Below, in pieces: positions 8,209 through 15,899 of a DNA stretch of 41,127 nucleotides. Source of the DNA: Candidatus Omnitrophota bacterium (GTDB lineage: Bacteria > Omnitrophota > Gorgyraeia > Zapsychrales > Zapsychraceae); assembly GCA_023247445.1 (NCBI GenBank), contig JAHFGL010000020.1, positions 1 through 41,127 on the forward strand, in the 5' to 3' direction. The position numbers and the translations under genes were made by a program. The stretch's first letter is position 1. The number at the start of each line of letters is the position of its first letter. The notes below the pieces were generated by a model. It searched no databases and was not told the DNA's origin. It worked only from the letters and a program-made list of their open reading frames with translations.

Positions 8209-8682
8209 TCAATGGTGATGATGGCCACCCGCACCATGAATATGACCATGAGCGATTTCTTCGGCCGTTGCTTCGCGTTTTTCTAAGATTTCAACATTAA
8301 AGGTAAGATCCTGTCCAGCTAAGGGATGATTAGCATCTAAGGTAACTTGGGTCTCTGTAATTTCAATAACCGTAACCAACTGATAAGAATCGCCTGCGCC
8401 AACCTGATAAACATCGCCAATTTTTATATCACCCGCTGGAAATTTTTCACGCTCAACTGAATAAATCAATGTTTGATTATACGCGCCATAAGCCTCTTGA
8501 TATGGAACCGTTACTTCTTTCTTATCTCCAACCTTAAGGGCTCCAAGTTCTTTTTCTAAGCCAGGAATAATTTGCCCAACCCCTTCCAAATAGCTTAAGG
8601 GTTCTTTTCCTTTTGAATTTTCAATAGTTTTTCCAGATTTATCGGTTAAGACATAATGAAAGCTAATAACGGATTGACTCAT
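8209..8682 (-). CDS. slyD: SlyD-like FKBP-type peptidyl-prolyl isomerase
   Basis: The protein has 157 residues from the ATG at 8682. An FKBP core (SFHYVLTDKSGKTIENS, EPLSYLEGVGQIIPGLEKEL) is interrupted by the insert-in-flap chaperone domain (about 70-120: PYQEAYGAYNQTL to ITETQVTLDANHPLAGQDL). It ends in a histidine-rich metal-binding tail (HGHIHGAGGHHHH). The family catalyses proline isomerisation and chaperoning and delivers nickel in some bacteria. The open frame extends upstream to 8748, but AAAAGGA lies 7 bases before the ATG at 8682 and a consensus promoter (8725-8753) lies inside the upstream extension, so the shorter form is right. It leads an operon with the GST and HTTM genes. Confidence 0.93.
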   Translation of the reverse strand: MSQSVISFHYVLTDKSGKTIENSKGKEPLSYLEGVGQIIPGLEKELGALKVGDKKEVTVPYQEAYGAYNQTLIYSVEREKFPAGDIKIGDVYQVGAGDSYQLVTVIEITETQVTLDANHPLAGQDLTFNVEILEKREATAEEIAHGHIHGAGGHHHH

Positions 8683-8724
8683 GACAATTCCTTTTCTGTG
8701 TGGTGGGTTAATAATATTGGATAG

Positions 8725-8753
8725 ACAATAACGTAATTTATTTACCATGTCAA
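8725..8753 (-). promoter_or_regulatory. Sigma-70-type promoter of the slyD-like operon
   Basis: On the minus strand a perfect TTGACA (8748-8753), a 17-base spacer and TATTGT (8725-8730). Its predicted start near 8718 lies 36 bases before the ATG at 8682 and excludes the longer reading frame. Confidence 0.7.
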
Positions 8754-8767
8754 TAGTATAAAAACAA

Positions 8768-8801
8768 AAAATCCTATTCCGAAATGACGGAATAGGATTT
8801 T
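8768..8801 (-). terminator. Strong rho-independent terminator after the 29-codon gene
   Basis: A perfect 13-bp stem (AAAATCCTATTCC / GGAATAGGATTTT) with an 8-base loop is followed on the minus strand by a T-rich run (TTGTTTT). It lies 30 bases after the stop of the small gene at 8831 and 15 bases before the -35 element of the slyD promoter, so it insulates the two units. The A-rich left flank makes it a good minus-strand terminator; it could also work weakly on the plus strand. Confidence 0.85.
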
Positions 8802-8830
8802 AGGGTAGATGATTGAAGCTTTATTAAATA

Positions 8831-8920
8831 TTAAAGATACACATCAATTTCATCCCAGCCAAAGCGCTCGCGCTCTTTGTTTGTGCTGGAAATCGGTTTG
8901 TCTTCTTCCCATTCATCCAT
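8831..8920 (-). CDS. 29-residue orphan peptide with its own promoter and terminator
   Basis: This is a 30-codon frame (ATG at 8920, TAA at 8831-8833). The peptide begins MDEWEEDKPISS and ends FGWDEIDVYL. It is acidic and has no signal peptide or cysteine. Several features show it is a real gene: a perfect AGGAGG (8929-8934) eight bases before the ATG, a near-consensus promoter (8987-9016) and a strong terminator (8768-8801), which make a complete single-gene unit. The family is not recognised. The C-terminal Glu24-x3-Tyr28 spacing matches the crosslinked Glu/Tyr pair of PqqA, the PQQ precursor, but no pqq genes are visible, so this may be chance. It could also be a small regulatory or accessory protein. 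Confidence 0.7.
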   Translation of the reverse strand: MDEWEEDKPISSTNKERERFGWDEIDVYL

Positions 8921-8942
8921 AGTAGTTACCTCCTAACTGAAT

Positions 8943-8961
8943 TTGGTTCCTTTCGAACCAA
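8943..8961 (-). promoter_or_regulatory. Hairpin in the 5' leader of the 29-codon gene
   Basis: TTGGTTC and GAACCAA form a 7-bp stem with a 5-base loop, eight bases upstream of the AGGAGG. It lies near the predicted 5' end of the transcript and could stabilise the mRNA or bind a regulator. Confidence 0.45.
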
Positions 8962-8986
8962 TAATATGCTCTCTTTGAACATCCCA

Positions 8987-9016
8987 AGTATAGACTAAAC
9001 CCTAAAATATTGTCAA
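8987..9016 (-). promoter_or_regulatory. Near-consensus sigma-70 promoter of the 29-codon gene
   Basis: On the minus strand TTGACA (9011-9016), an 18-base spacer and TATACT (8987-8992). It is one of the best promoters in the window, implying strong expression of the small gene. Confidence 0.75.
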
Positions 9017-9069
9017 CCTTTTTTTTGGGAGGCCACAAAATGCTAGAAACACAATGTTTTACAAAATTA

Positions 9070-10029
9070 TCACGCGAATTGGGTGCAAACAGCGGTTAAA
9101 AAACTTTCTTTCATCGTTCCACTGCCAGGAAAATCAGAATCTTGTCCGAAAGAAGTAATGTTAGAGGGATTTTTACCATTCAGTTGGCAAATTTTTCTTA
9201 TTTTGCTGGATAAATTATCGTTTGATAAGCCAGAAAAGTTTGTGGATACAAATAAAACTCCTTTAAAATCAATGACTTTGAGTGATAAGGCGATAAGCTC
9301 AGACAAATCTCGTTCAACATTAAAAACTTTGTTATCATAACGTGCAAATGATGGTGGATCGAGGATAACAACGTCAAAAATCTCTCCTCTTTTGACTATT
9401 CGCATCAAATAATTGTGACAATTATCTTTAACAAACTCTTTTTTTGATGCCTCAATGCCATTTAGCTGATAGTTTTGACTCCCTTTATCTAAATTTTTCT
9501 TACTTATATCAACGTTAATGACATCAACAGCTCCTTTGGCCCTACAATAGACACCAAATGAACAGGTATAAGCAAAACAATTAAGGATACGCTTACCCTT
9601 ACTTAACTCTCCGATCATTTTTCGATTCGTGCGCATGTCCAAAAACAAACCTGTACTAACTGTATCATTAAGATCAACGGCAAACTTAAGGCCATTTTCG
9701 TCAACAACAGTTTTAGAACCGCTTTTATCTATTAATATCTTAAATTTTGGTTGATCGAGGCTTCGGCCATCAGCCGAAGTTCTATCTTTAACGATTAAAA
9801 ACTGGGGATCAAAGGCAGTTTTTATAAAACTAGCAACCGTTTCAATATAAACCTTCGCCTTTGGATGAAATTGTTGAATAAGAAAATGCTGACTATACTG
9901 ATCAAGTGTTAATCCTTCCAATCCATCGCCTTTTCCGTTAACTAAACGCAGCGCATTGGTAATTTTTCGCAAATGACTTCGCTTCTGAAGTGACTTCTCT
10001 ATTATTTTTGGAATTGAGGTTAACGTCAT
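9070..10029 (-). CDS. Class I SAM-dependent rRNA methyltransferase (RlmI/RlmK-like)
   Basis: The protein has 319 residues from the ATG at 10029. The N-terminal region LRLVNGKGDGLEGLTLDQYSQHFLIQ is the central domain of the RlmI/YccW family, here without the leading PUA domain. The Rossmann methyltransferase follows: motif I NCFAYTCSFGVYCRAKGA, motif with D in NVDISKKNLDKG, and the catalytic region ILDPPSFAR. Family members methylate C5 of a cytosine (or N of guanine) in 23S rRNA; the target base here is inference. The frame runs on to 10122 inside the upstream gene, but the ATG at 10029, two bases from that gene's stop and with AAAAGG before it, is the likely start. Confidence 0.85.
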   Translation of the reverse strand: MTLTSIPKIIEKSLQKRSHLRKITNALRLVNGKGDGLEGLTLDQYSQHFLIQQFHPKAKVYIETVASFIKTAFDPQFLIVKDRTSADGRSLDQPKFKILIDKSGSKTVVDENGLKFAVDLNDTVSTGLFLDMRTNRKMIGELSKGKRILNCFAYTCSFGVYCRAKGAVDVINVDISKKNLDKGSQNYQLNGIEASKKEFVKDNCHNYLMRIVKRGEIFDVVILDPPSFARYDNKVFNVERDLSELIALSLKVIDFKGVLFVSTNFSGLSNDNLSSKIRKICQLNGKNPSNITSFGQDSDFPGSGTMKESFLTAVCTQFA

Positions 10030-10033
10030 TCTA

Positions 10034-10330
10034 TTAATGCCTTTTGTAACCACAACACTGGTCTCCTGGCCACCATTTATGGAGAATTTGGCGAATGGAA
10101 ACACATTCAAAGACCTTACCACTTACGGTTTTATGGAAACCAAAACGATTTTCGTAAATACTACAGATATATTTACCCTTCGAAGCTTCAACTAAGTGTT
10201 CACAAGGATCCCCCTCTGCCACACCACAGCAAGCTCCACAGCGGGTGCATTTATTTTCCCAGGCATCAAGCTGTTTTTGTTGCCAATTTTGATAACTCAG
10301 GTCATCTGAAATAATTTTTGATGATTCCAT
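10034..10330 (-). CDS. YkgJ-type cysteine-cluster protein
   Basis: This 98-residue protein has the cysteine pattern of the YkgJ/UPF0153 family: CTRCGACCGVAEGDPCEHL near residue 32, then CSIYENR and FECVSIRQIL, with a C-terminal CCGY. These small proteins bind zinc or an iron-sulfur cluster, and their role is unknown. The final codons (CATTAA) overlap the ribosome-binding region of the rRNA methyltransferase gene, so the pair is tightly coupled. It lies 21 bases behind the secreted-protein gene. Confidence 0.82.
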   Translation of the reverse strand: MESSKIISDDLSYQNWQQKQLDAWENKCTRCGACCGVAEGDPCEHLVEASKGKYICSIYENRFGFHKTVSGKVFECVSIRQILHKWWPGDQCCGYKRH

Positions 10331-10351
10331 AGCAATAAATGCGCACTTGGA

Positions 10352-10855
10352 TTATTTACGACTTCGAATACTGTCTTGGATGCTTGTCAGATTGCGACCA
10401 GCATTTGGACTCGCTTCAGCCGTTATATTATTCGGAGTCGCATTTTGGTTAAGCGAAGAACGCGCCGCTTCGCTATTAGAAAGGACTTCTTGATTCGGAG
10501 AATTTCTAGTCGCAGCTTGATTTGATTCATCGCTAGATGCCTTTGGTGATATATCTCGCTCAGTAGGAGGTTCAATATTATTAAAATAAGTAACTTGCAT
10601 CTCTTCCAATCGAATGGCAAGACCCTTGAGCCGATACGCACGATAAATCTTAGGCATCTTTGTTTTAAGATATTCCACATCCTCTTTATTTTCACTTAAT
10701 TTTTTCCACGCCAAGGTAATAATTTTTTGATCCTTACTGTTTAAGGCGTTCATATAATTTTGAATAGTTTTTGGAGTTGAAACCGCATTTTGTGCATAAC
10801 TAAACGTTGTTAACCAAAAACCCAATGCCATCACAATAAAAAATTGTATTTTCAT
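10352..10855 (-). CDS. Secreted hypothetical protein with low-complexity tail
   Basis: The protein has 167 residues from the ATG at 10855, which has GAGGGG six bases upstream; the longer frame to 10879 adds eight residues before the signal peptide and is unlikely. The signal peptide is MKIQFFIVMALGFWLTTFSYAQN. A helical region follows (25-90, ALNSKDQKIITLAWKKLSENKEDVEYLKTKMP), then an Asn/Ser/Ala/Pro-rich disordered tail to the end. No family is recognised. It sits between an L,D-transpeptidase and a cysteine-cluster gene on the same strand, which hints at an envelope location. Confidence 0.65.
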   Translation of the reverse strand: MKIQFFIVMALGFWLTTFSYAQNAVSTPKTIQNYMNALNSKDQKIITLAWKKLSENKEDVEYLKTKMPKIYRAYRLKGLAIRLEEMQVTYFNNIEPPTERDISPKASSDESNQAATRNSPNQEVLSNSEAARSSLNQNATPNNITAEASPNAGRNLTSIQDSIRSRK

Positions 10856-10892
10856 TTTCCCCCCTCTATGAATGTCCAATACTGTACCAAGC

Positions 10893-11603
10893 TTAATATA
10901 AACGATCCCTAGTCAAATCACCCAAAATAATAACTGGATGTAAGGACAAGCTAAACCAAGCTAAAAGTTTTTTTACATCATCTTCAGCCAGCGCCACACA
11001 ACCGGCGGTTGGCTTATCATCCCCACGCCAAATATGAATAAAAATTGCGCTACCATTACCAGGAATAATCAAATCCGTATTGTATTCAATAACAATCCCA
11101 TATTTATAAAGGTTATCATCCCGCTTAAGGCGCTCAAAAGATTTTGCCTCTGTAGGCGACTGTATCCATTGATTATATTGTGGTGATTCTGGATCATCAA
11201 CCCAGATGTCACGATCTGTTACTTGCTGATAATCGAGTTTTGTTTGTACATTTGGCTCGTAACCAAAGGCTCGCCGAATCTGATAAATTCCAGATGGTGT
11301 TCGGCCATCCCCCTCTTGTTTTACTCCTAAAGGCGCAAGCCCATTTCGTCCCAAAACTGCTGACATAGCATCAAATTTAACTTGCCACTGCATATCCTTT
11401 TTTTCCCATGCCGTCACCTGAGCTTTTGAGAAGGCCGTTACTGAATGAACAATAAGAGCTTGATGGATATCTGAATCTAATAATTGCAAGACATGTTGGT
11501 CACGGATTGATTCCTGGTTATCACGCAGGCCAGCGCATCCGCTTAAAACAAAAAAACATAAACTAACGATCACAAAACGAAAAGATTGTATATATAAACT
11601 CAT
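10893..11603 (-). CDS. L,D-transpeptidase (YkuD-fold) lipoprotein
   Basis: This 236-residue protein begins with a lipoprotein signal (VLSGC, lipid-carrying Cys23). The YkuD/L,D-transpeptidase catalytic pattern follows: the GDGRTPSGIYQIRRAFGY segment (about 98-115), then H190 in FIHIWRG and the catalytic Cys202 in PTAGCVALAEDDV. Such enzymes make 3-3 crosslinks or attach proteins to peptidoglycan in the periplasm. The motif has PTAGC rather than the common SxGC, as in many proteins of the YafK/ErfK type. The start ATG overlaps the stop of the SGNH gene by 4 bases, so the two are translationally coupled. Confidence 0.9.
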   Translation of the reverse strand: MSLYIQSFRFVIVSLCFFVLSGCAGLRDNQESIRDQHVLQLLDSDIHQALIVHSVTAFSKAQVTAWEKKDMQWQVKFDAMSAVLGRNGLAPLGVKQEGDGRTPSGIYQIRRAFGYEPNVQTKLDYQQVTDRDIWVDDPESPQYNQWIQSPTEAKSFERLKRDDNLYKYGIVIEYNTDLIIPGNGSAIFIHIWRGDDKPTAGCVALAEDDVKKLLAWFSLSLHPVIILGDLTRDRLY

Positions 11604-12721
11604 TTATTTTTTTGAATCGGGATAAGACCCTCTTTAAAAATCTTCATATAGCTATATTCTGAAAAATATTTTGCCCCAATTTCATTAAAATGATCGTCAT
11701 CATTAATATGATAGAATCGAACAGGATTGTCCCCTTTAATATAATTTTCAAAATTGGTTTTCATGTATACCGAAGGGTCAATTAAATTAATATTCGATTC
11801 TTGCGTGATGCGCGTCAATTGCTTACGAGGATCAATTGTCGCACAATCAAATCTTCTTGGCCTGGATAAAACATTAATCTTCATTTCTGGTTCAATTAAT
11901 TCCGCAATGGGCGAAATAAGAATAATGAAAGGAATGTCACCTAACTCTGTCTTTGTTATTTTTAAATCACTTTCAAACCGATCCCATATTTTCTGCGATG
12001 TCTCTTCTAAACCTTTTGAACCAAAACAATAGCTATATTCTCCAAGGGCTTCAATTCCCAATCGCTCGCATGGTATTTTTGAATTACGATATAACGCATG
12101 GGTTATTTTATTAGCCAAAACCCTTAGCATTACACTATGGTTAAGATAAACCGTACGCACATAAACTAATTTTTTGATCATTTGTGTAATAAATGACGAC
12201 TTTGATTCCAAATACTCCATATGTTTTAAATCCGCAGAATCATATGGCAAAATATCATTAAAATTAAATTGATATACAACACCATCAATATGGGGTGTTA
12301 GTTCTTTATATTTTTTAACAGCGGTGCGCATCGCCAAAAAATTATCTGTATAGTTAACGCCATAACTGTTTATCGAGATAACCTTGACATCCGAACCTTC
12401 CAACTTAAGCATTCGCTGCCAATAATTCCAAAAAATATCTTCAAAGGCCAAGCCATAACCAACGGAAACAGAATCGCCAAACTCAAGAATGATATGATCC
12501 GTAGGCTTAATATCAAGGGTTAAATCTGAAGTTCGCGAACGTGTCTTGCCGCCGAGGATGGCGACATCGTACCTTTTTTTGCCATAGGTTATATCCTTCG
12601 TTAAAATATATCCGCGATATTCGGGGAAAAAAGCACGAAAAATAATTTCGCCACAGGCAAACACGATTAATATGCTGATCGTCGCTTTACAAAGAATACT
12701 AAAGAAACCATTTTTCTTCAT
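11600..12721 (-). CDS. Membrane-anchored SGNH/GDSL-type hydrolase
   Basis: This 373-residue protein has one N-terminal membrane anchor (about 7-30) and an exported domain. Block I GDSVSVGYGL is present (Ser84 as nucleophile), an Asn-bearing segment follows later, and block V has the Asp/His pair in NDDDHFNEIGAKYF (about 344-357). This is the layout of SGNH esterases or acetyltransferase partners that act on cell-surface polysaccharides, though the substrate is not known. A good GAGGAG ribosome site precedes the ATG. The gene sits between a YfhO-like membrane protein and the L,D-transpeptidase, so an envelope-polymer role is reasonable inference. Confidence 0.82.
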   Translation of the reverse strand: MKKNGFFSILCKATISILIVFACGEIIFRAFFPEYRGYILTKDITYGKKRYDVAILGGKTRSRTSDLTLDIKPTDHIILEFGDSVSVGYGLAFEDIFWNYWQRMLKLEGSDVKVISINSYGVNYTDNFLAMRTAVKKYKELTPHIDGVVYQFNFNDILPYDSADLKHMEYLESKSSFITQMIKKLVYVRTVYLNHSVMLRVLANKITHALYRNSKIPCERLGIEALGEYSYCFGSKGLEETSQKIWDRFESDLKITKTELGDIPFIILISPIAELIEPEMKINVLSRPRRFDCATIDPRKQLTRITQESNINLIDPSVYMKTNFENYIKGDNPVRFYHINDDDHFNEIGAKYFSEYSYMKIFKEGLIPIQKNK

Positions 12722-12753
12722 ACGTATCTCCTCTTCCTACCTAAAATACAAAA

Positions 12754-14478
12754 TCAACGTATTCGTCCCTTGTTTCTATCAAACGGCCAAATTAGCCAAA
12801 GAAACGCAACAACATAAATAATCCACAACCCCATGCTAACTTTATTCATAATGCGAATATATAATGGCAATTTAATAATTTGTTTATAATTAATAAACTT
12901 TTCGAATTCCGCCTGATCTGTCCTTGGCCATAAAGGCCATGGATGATCTAAAAAATATCCATGGTTAGCTTCTGAACTCGCTATTCGACGGGCATCATGC
13001 ATATTGTAATATCCTTCTTGTGGCGACAAGTCAATAGACTGCCCTCCATTGATTGATGCCCCAATTGAGATTTGTGATGGGTAGGGATTAAGATAACCAT
13101 AAATATTGCTGAGATTACAACAAAAATTATTATACACAAGTGGTTTGGGAAACTTGGGATTATTAGAGGTGTCTAAAACATCTTTAAATGGTGGGTTGGG
13201 AGAAAAATCTAACTGTTTTAATTGAACATTGAGAATTTCAGCTAAATTTAATGTCATTAAACCTAAAACAAGAAAAACCAAAAATTTATTTCGCCACTGC
13301 AGCACAAATTGATATCCAGAAGCCATCAAAACGCAAAAAAAGAATGTTACAATTCCTGTTCCCCGCCAATACCACGTAATTTGTTTGTATAGTGGAAGTA
13401 TCGTTCGTAAGGCATCAGCAACATAGTGGCTTCGCGTCATCCCAAACTGAAACAAACTAGCCAATAATAAACCGACAAATGCCTTTGAACGAAATAGTTC
13501 TTTAAATCGAAAAAAGCCGAGCCCTAAGGGAATAAGGGCCGTTAAACCGATAAAATCACTGTAGTCCCACCAAACTCCCAGAAATTTATTCCGACGGCCG
13601 CCAATGGCCGAGGCGTCAAAAAAAGATTTCCAATAAGCTTCTAATAATTTTCGCGTATCTTCAATCAGAGGAAAATGATCAATCGATCCTCCCAATCTTG
13701 GAAACTTTAAAAGCTGAAATTCAAAAATACCACCAAGCCGTGGGAAGCTAAGCAAAATAGCAAAAAATCCAAGGAATAAAATAATTCCTAAACGTTTTAA
13801 TTGTTCCCAACGACTTTCTTTTGTTATCAAAAATTCCGCAATGAATCGTAGTCCAATCATCGGCACCGCAACCTGCAACCAATAATACCCGCTATTGATA
13901 AGTAGAAAAAAAAGTATGATAAGCGTAAACGCCTTAACCAAATAATCTTTTTTCCAACCAGGCTTTTGTTCAAACAACATTTCAATGTAATACATAATCC
14001 AAGGGGTATACGCAAAGCCATGCGCCCAAACATGCCCTCCTTGCGTCAGATTAATAACCCAATAGCCAGAGACAACGGCGATGATCCCGACAAAAATGCG
14101 TACCATTTGATTTTGGATATTAAAATATTTTAGCCAAAGGTAAACACCCGTGGCCAAAATAATCGATAATAATAAATTGGAAATCTTTATCGCCCAGACC
14201 GTGTTTGGAATGAGAAAACTAATCAACATGTAAAGCGAGAATATAAGATCATGGGCATCGGCAGCTAAATGAAAACCTCCGCATCGGGCCGGTGTAAAAT
14301 ATGGCATAGCAAAATCATTGGCTAAATGAACTTTTAACAAATTAAATCGCCAATAGACGTCTCCATCATCGCCATTAAGATCCTTGATCATAAAGAAAAC
14401 GATAAACATCCCTAAGGCAAGAAAAAGCAAGAAAATGCTGCCAAACTTTTCTATTGTAAGTTCAATTTTCTTATTCAT
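12754..14478 (-). CDS. Multi-spanning membrane protein, YfhO/GT-C-like
   Basis: This 574-residue protein has about 12 hydrophobic segments. After the first segment comes a periplasmic loop with acidic residues (NGDDGDVYWRFNLLKVHL) and then MPYFTPARCGGFHLAADAHDLIFSLYM. The pattern of a proline-aromatic turn, GG and then a residue run before the second helix is typical of YfhO-like GT-C-fold membrane proteins. A C-terminal soluble loop and a last membrane helix (residues about 545-565) close the protein. GT-C members use polyprenyl-phosphate sugars as donors at the periplasmic face. The donor here is unknown and the glycosyltransferase call is inference. It lies between the thermonuclease and SGNH genes. 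Confidence 0.65.
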   Translation of the reverse strand: MNKKIELTIEKFGSIFLLFLALGMFIVFFMIKDLNGDDGDVYWRFNLLKVHLANDFAMPYFTPARCGGFHLAADAHDLIFSLYMLISFLIPNTVWAIKISNLLLSIILATGVYLWLKYFNIQNQMVRIFVGIIAVVSGYWVINLTQGGHVWAHGFAYTPWIMYYIEMLFEQKPGWKKDYLVKAFTLIILFFLLINSGYYWLQVAVPMIGLRFIAEFLITKESRWEQLKRLGIILFLGFFAILLSFPRLGGIFEFQLLKFPRLGGSIDHFPLIEDTRKLLEAYWKSFFDASAIGGRRNKFLGVWWDYSDFIGLTALIPLGLGFFRFKELFRSKAFVGLLLASLFQFGMTRSHYVADALRTILPLYKQITWYWRGTGIVTFFFCVLMASGYQFVLQWRNKFLVFLVLGLMTLNLAEILNVQLKQLDFSPNPPFKDVLDTSNNPKFPKPLVYNNFCCNLSNIYGYLNPYPSQISIGASINGGQSIDLSPQEGYYNMHDARRIASSEANHGYFLDHPWPLWPRTDQAEFEKFINYKQIIKLPLYIRIMNKVSMGLWIIYVVAFLWLIWPFDRNKGRIR

Positions 14479-14497
14479 CTAAAATAATCCGTTAATC

Positions 14498-15043
14498 TTA
14501 TTTTGATTCAGCCTCTGAGGCCAAAGCCCACAATCCTCTTTTTCCACTACGCGCTTGGGCGTAAAGCGTTTTAAAAAGCTGTGCGTGTTTGACATTCGGT
14601 GGAACAGTCATAGGCGATGCCAACCCTTGCTCCACAATTCTAGCGTTAACAAAGGTTCCATCCGGCAAATAAACATACGCGAGCAATCGTCCATAGCGAT
14701 CGCGTTTTTGTACATCAAACTCAAGTTGGATATTTTTATTAAGAAGCAATTGGCGGGTAAAATCCGTAGAAAGCTTCCCCATTTCTTTAATAACCGCAAT
14801 ATCTTGTCCGGTCCGTTTGGCATCACGATATAACTTTTGATTTTCATGAGTTTCCGGACAATCAATGCCAATGAATCGAACCTTCTCGCCATTAACTACC
14901 GTAATTGTGTCTCCATCATAAACTTTAATAACCTTTATATGACGATAATCAGTTGTTACGCTGTGCGCTGCTAAAGGAGAAAACAAAAACAATAGCCCAA
15001 CCGTAAAACAAGAAAATATCTTTTGTGTCATCCTATGATTCAT
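14498..15043 (-). CDS. Secreted thermonuclease (SNase-fold) family protein
   Basis: This 181-residue protein has a signal peptide (to about AAHSV, residue 29) and a staphylococcal-nuclease domain. Visible motifs are VIKVYDGDTITV (calcium-binding Asp), VRFIGIDCPETHEN (catalytic Arg and Asp), LEFDVQKRDRYGRLLAYVYLPDG (Glu and Arg of the active site) and VEQGLASPMT. All key residues seem present, so it should be an active extracellular or periplasmic nuclease acting on RNA and DNA. The start could also be the ATG four codons in (15031); both leave the signal peptide intact. It sits 19 bases before the YfhO-like gene. Confidence 0.9.
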   Translation of the reverse strand: MNHRMTQKIFSCFTVGLLFLFSPLAAHSVTTDYRHIKVIKVYDGDTITVVNGEKVRFIGIDCPETHENQKLYRDAKRTGQDIAVIKEMGKLSTDFTRQLLLNKNIQLEFDVQKRDRYGRLLAYVYLPDGTFVNARIVEQGLASPMTVPPNVKHAQLFKTLYAQARSGKRGLWALASEAESK

Positions 15044-15083
15044 ACTTGGGGATTAAAAAACTCGCTAATGAATTCAGGAGGTA

Positions 15084-15446
15084 TTATTTTTCAGAATGAA
15101 GGGCGATGCGATTTCCTTCGCTATCTAAAATAACAGCACGAAACCCATAAGGTCCGATTTGATGTTTTGGCTTAATAATTTTTCCACCATATTTCTCAAC
15201 TAACTTGATAGCTTCATCCAAACGCTCGGCAACGCCAAAATACAATAACGGTCCATGCGCCGAAGGTTGATCCTCAACACTTTGGAATAAACATCCAGAC
15301 ACTTCATCTTGCGAATGTTCAAAAACACCGACCGGCATATCAGGAAAATCTTTAGTAATTTTAAGGGCCAAAACATGTGTATAAAACTCAATGGCGCGAT
15401 CCAGCTTAAGAACGGGAATGTCAAACCAAACGATCCGATGTCCCAT
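15084..15446 (-). CDS. VOC (glyoxalase/bleomycin-resistance) family protein
   Basis: The protein has about 120 residues with two beta-alpha-beta-beta-beta modules: IVWFDIPVLKLDRAIEFYTHVLALKI and PLLYFGVAERLDEAIKLVEKYGGKIIKPKHQIGPYGFRAVILDSEGNRIALH. The metal-ligand positions are partly occupied, with His4 and a C-terminal Glu. The substrate is unknown; many members are dioxygenases or lyases. The frame extends to a TTG at 15452, but GGAG lies 7 bases before the ATG at 15446, so that start is preferred. It lies 30 bases behind the HAMP-like gene. Confidence 0.88.
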   Translation of the reverse strand: MGHRIVWFDIPVLKLDRAIEFYTHVLALKITKDFPDMPVGVFEHSQDEVSGCLFQSVEDQPSAHGPLLYFGVAERLDEAIKLVEKYGGKIIKPKHQIGPYGFRAVILDSEGNRIALHSEK

Positions 15447-15476
15447 ACGCAAACTCCTTTTAGCTCGGTTGAAAGA

Positions 15477-15899
15477 TTAATGCGATAATTTTTCTAACAA
15501 CTGATTAATCTTCTGAACTAACGGTTGGAATTTATCACTTTTTCTAAGAATTATCGGTCCCTTCCTTTTTCCTTTTATATTTTCATCTAATTCGCGCACA
15601 ATGCGATCAAATGGCCCAACGATGCGTAAACTTATTTTATGAGCGACAATAAGCAATATTGTAATCGACAATGGGCCAGCGACAATTAAAACACCAATAA
15701 CTCGCTGAGCCGCCGGAACAATATTGTAGGCAATCGCCTCTGGAATTCCAATTTGTTCAGCGGTGATATTAAAAATCAAATAAAATAAACCAATCGAGGC
15801 AATCGAAACAGGAATTACCGAAGCCCAAAAGATCATAAAAAAAATATCAGAATGAAGTTTGTTGGCAAAAAATCGTTTTCGTTTATGAGAAAATGTCAT
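15477..15899 (-). CDS. Two-span membrane protein with HAMP-like region
   Basis: This 140-residue protein has two hydrophobic segments (about 19-44 and 66-90) joined by a short external loop. A HAMP-like segment follows (RIVGPFDRIVRELDENIKGKRKGPIILRKSDKF), then a helical end (LVQKINQLLEKL). HAMP regions normally pass signals from membrane sensors to kinases or cyclases, but no output domain is attached, so the partner is unknown. The ATG overlaps the DUF3047 stop codon as ATGA, showing tight coupling with that gene. Confidence 0.75.
   Translation of the reverse strand: MTFSHKRKRFFANKLHSDIFFMIFWASVIPVSIASIGLFYLIFNITAEQIGIPEAIAYNIVPAAQRVIGVLIVAGPLSITILLIVAHKISLRIVGPFDRIVRELDENIKGKRKGPIILRKSDKFQPLVQKINQLLEKLSH

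Noticed and set aside
9083-9340. Plus-strand frame opposite the rRNA methyltransferase
   Set aside because: Antisense to conserved methyltransferase motifs; no support.
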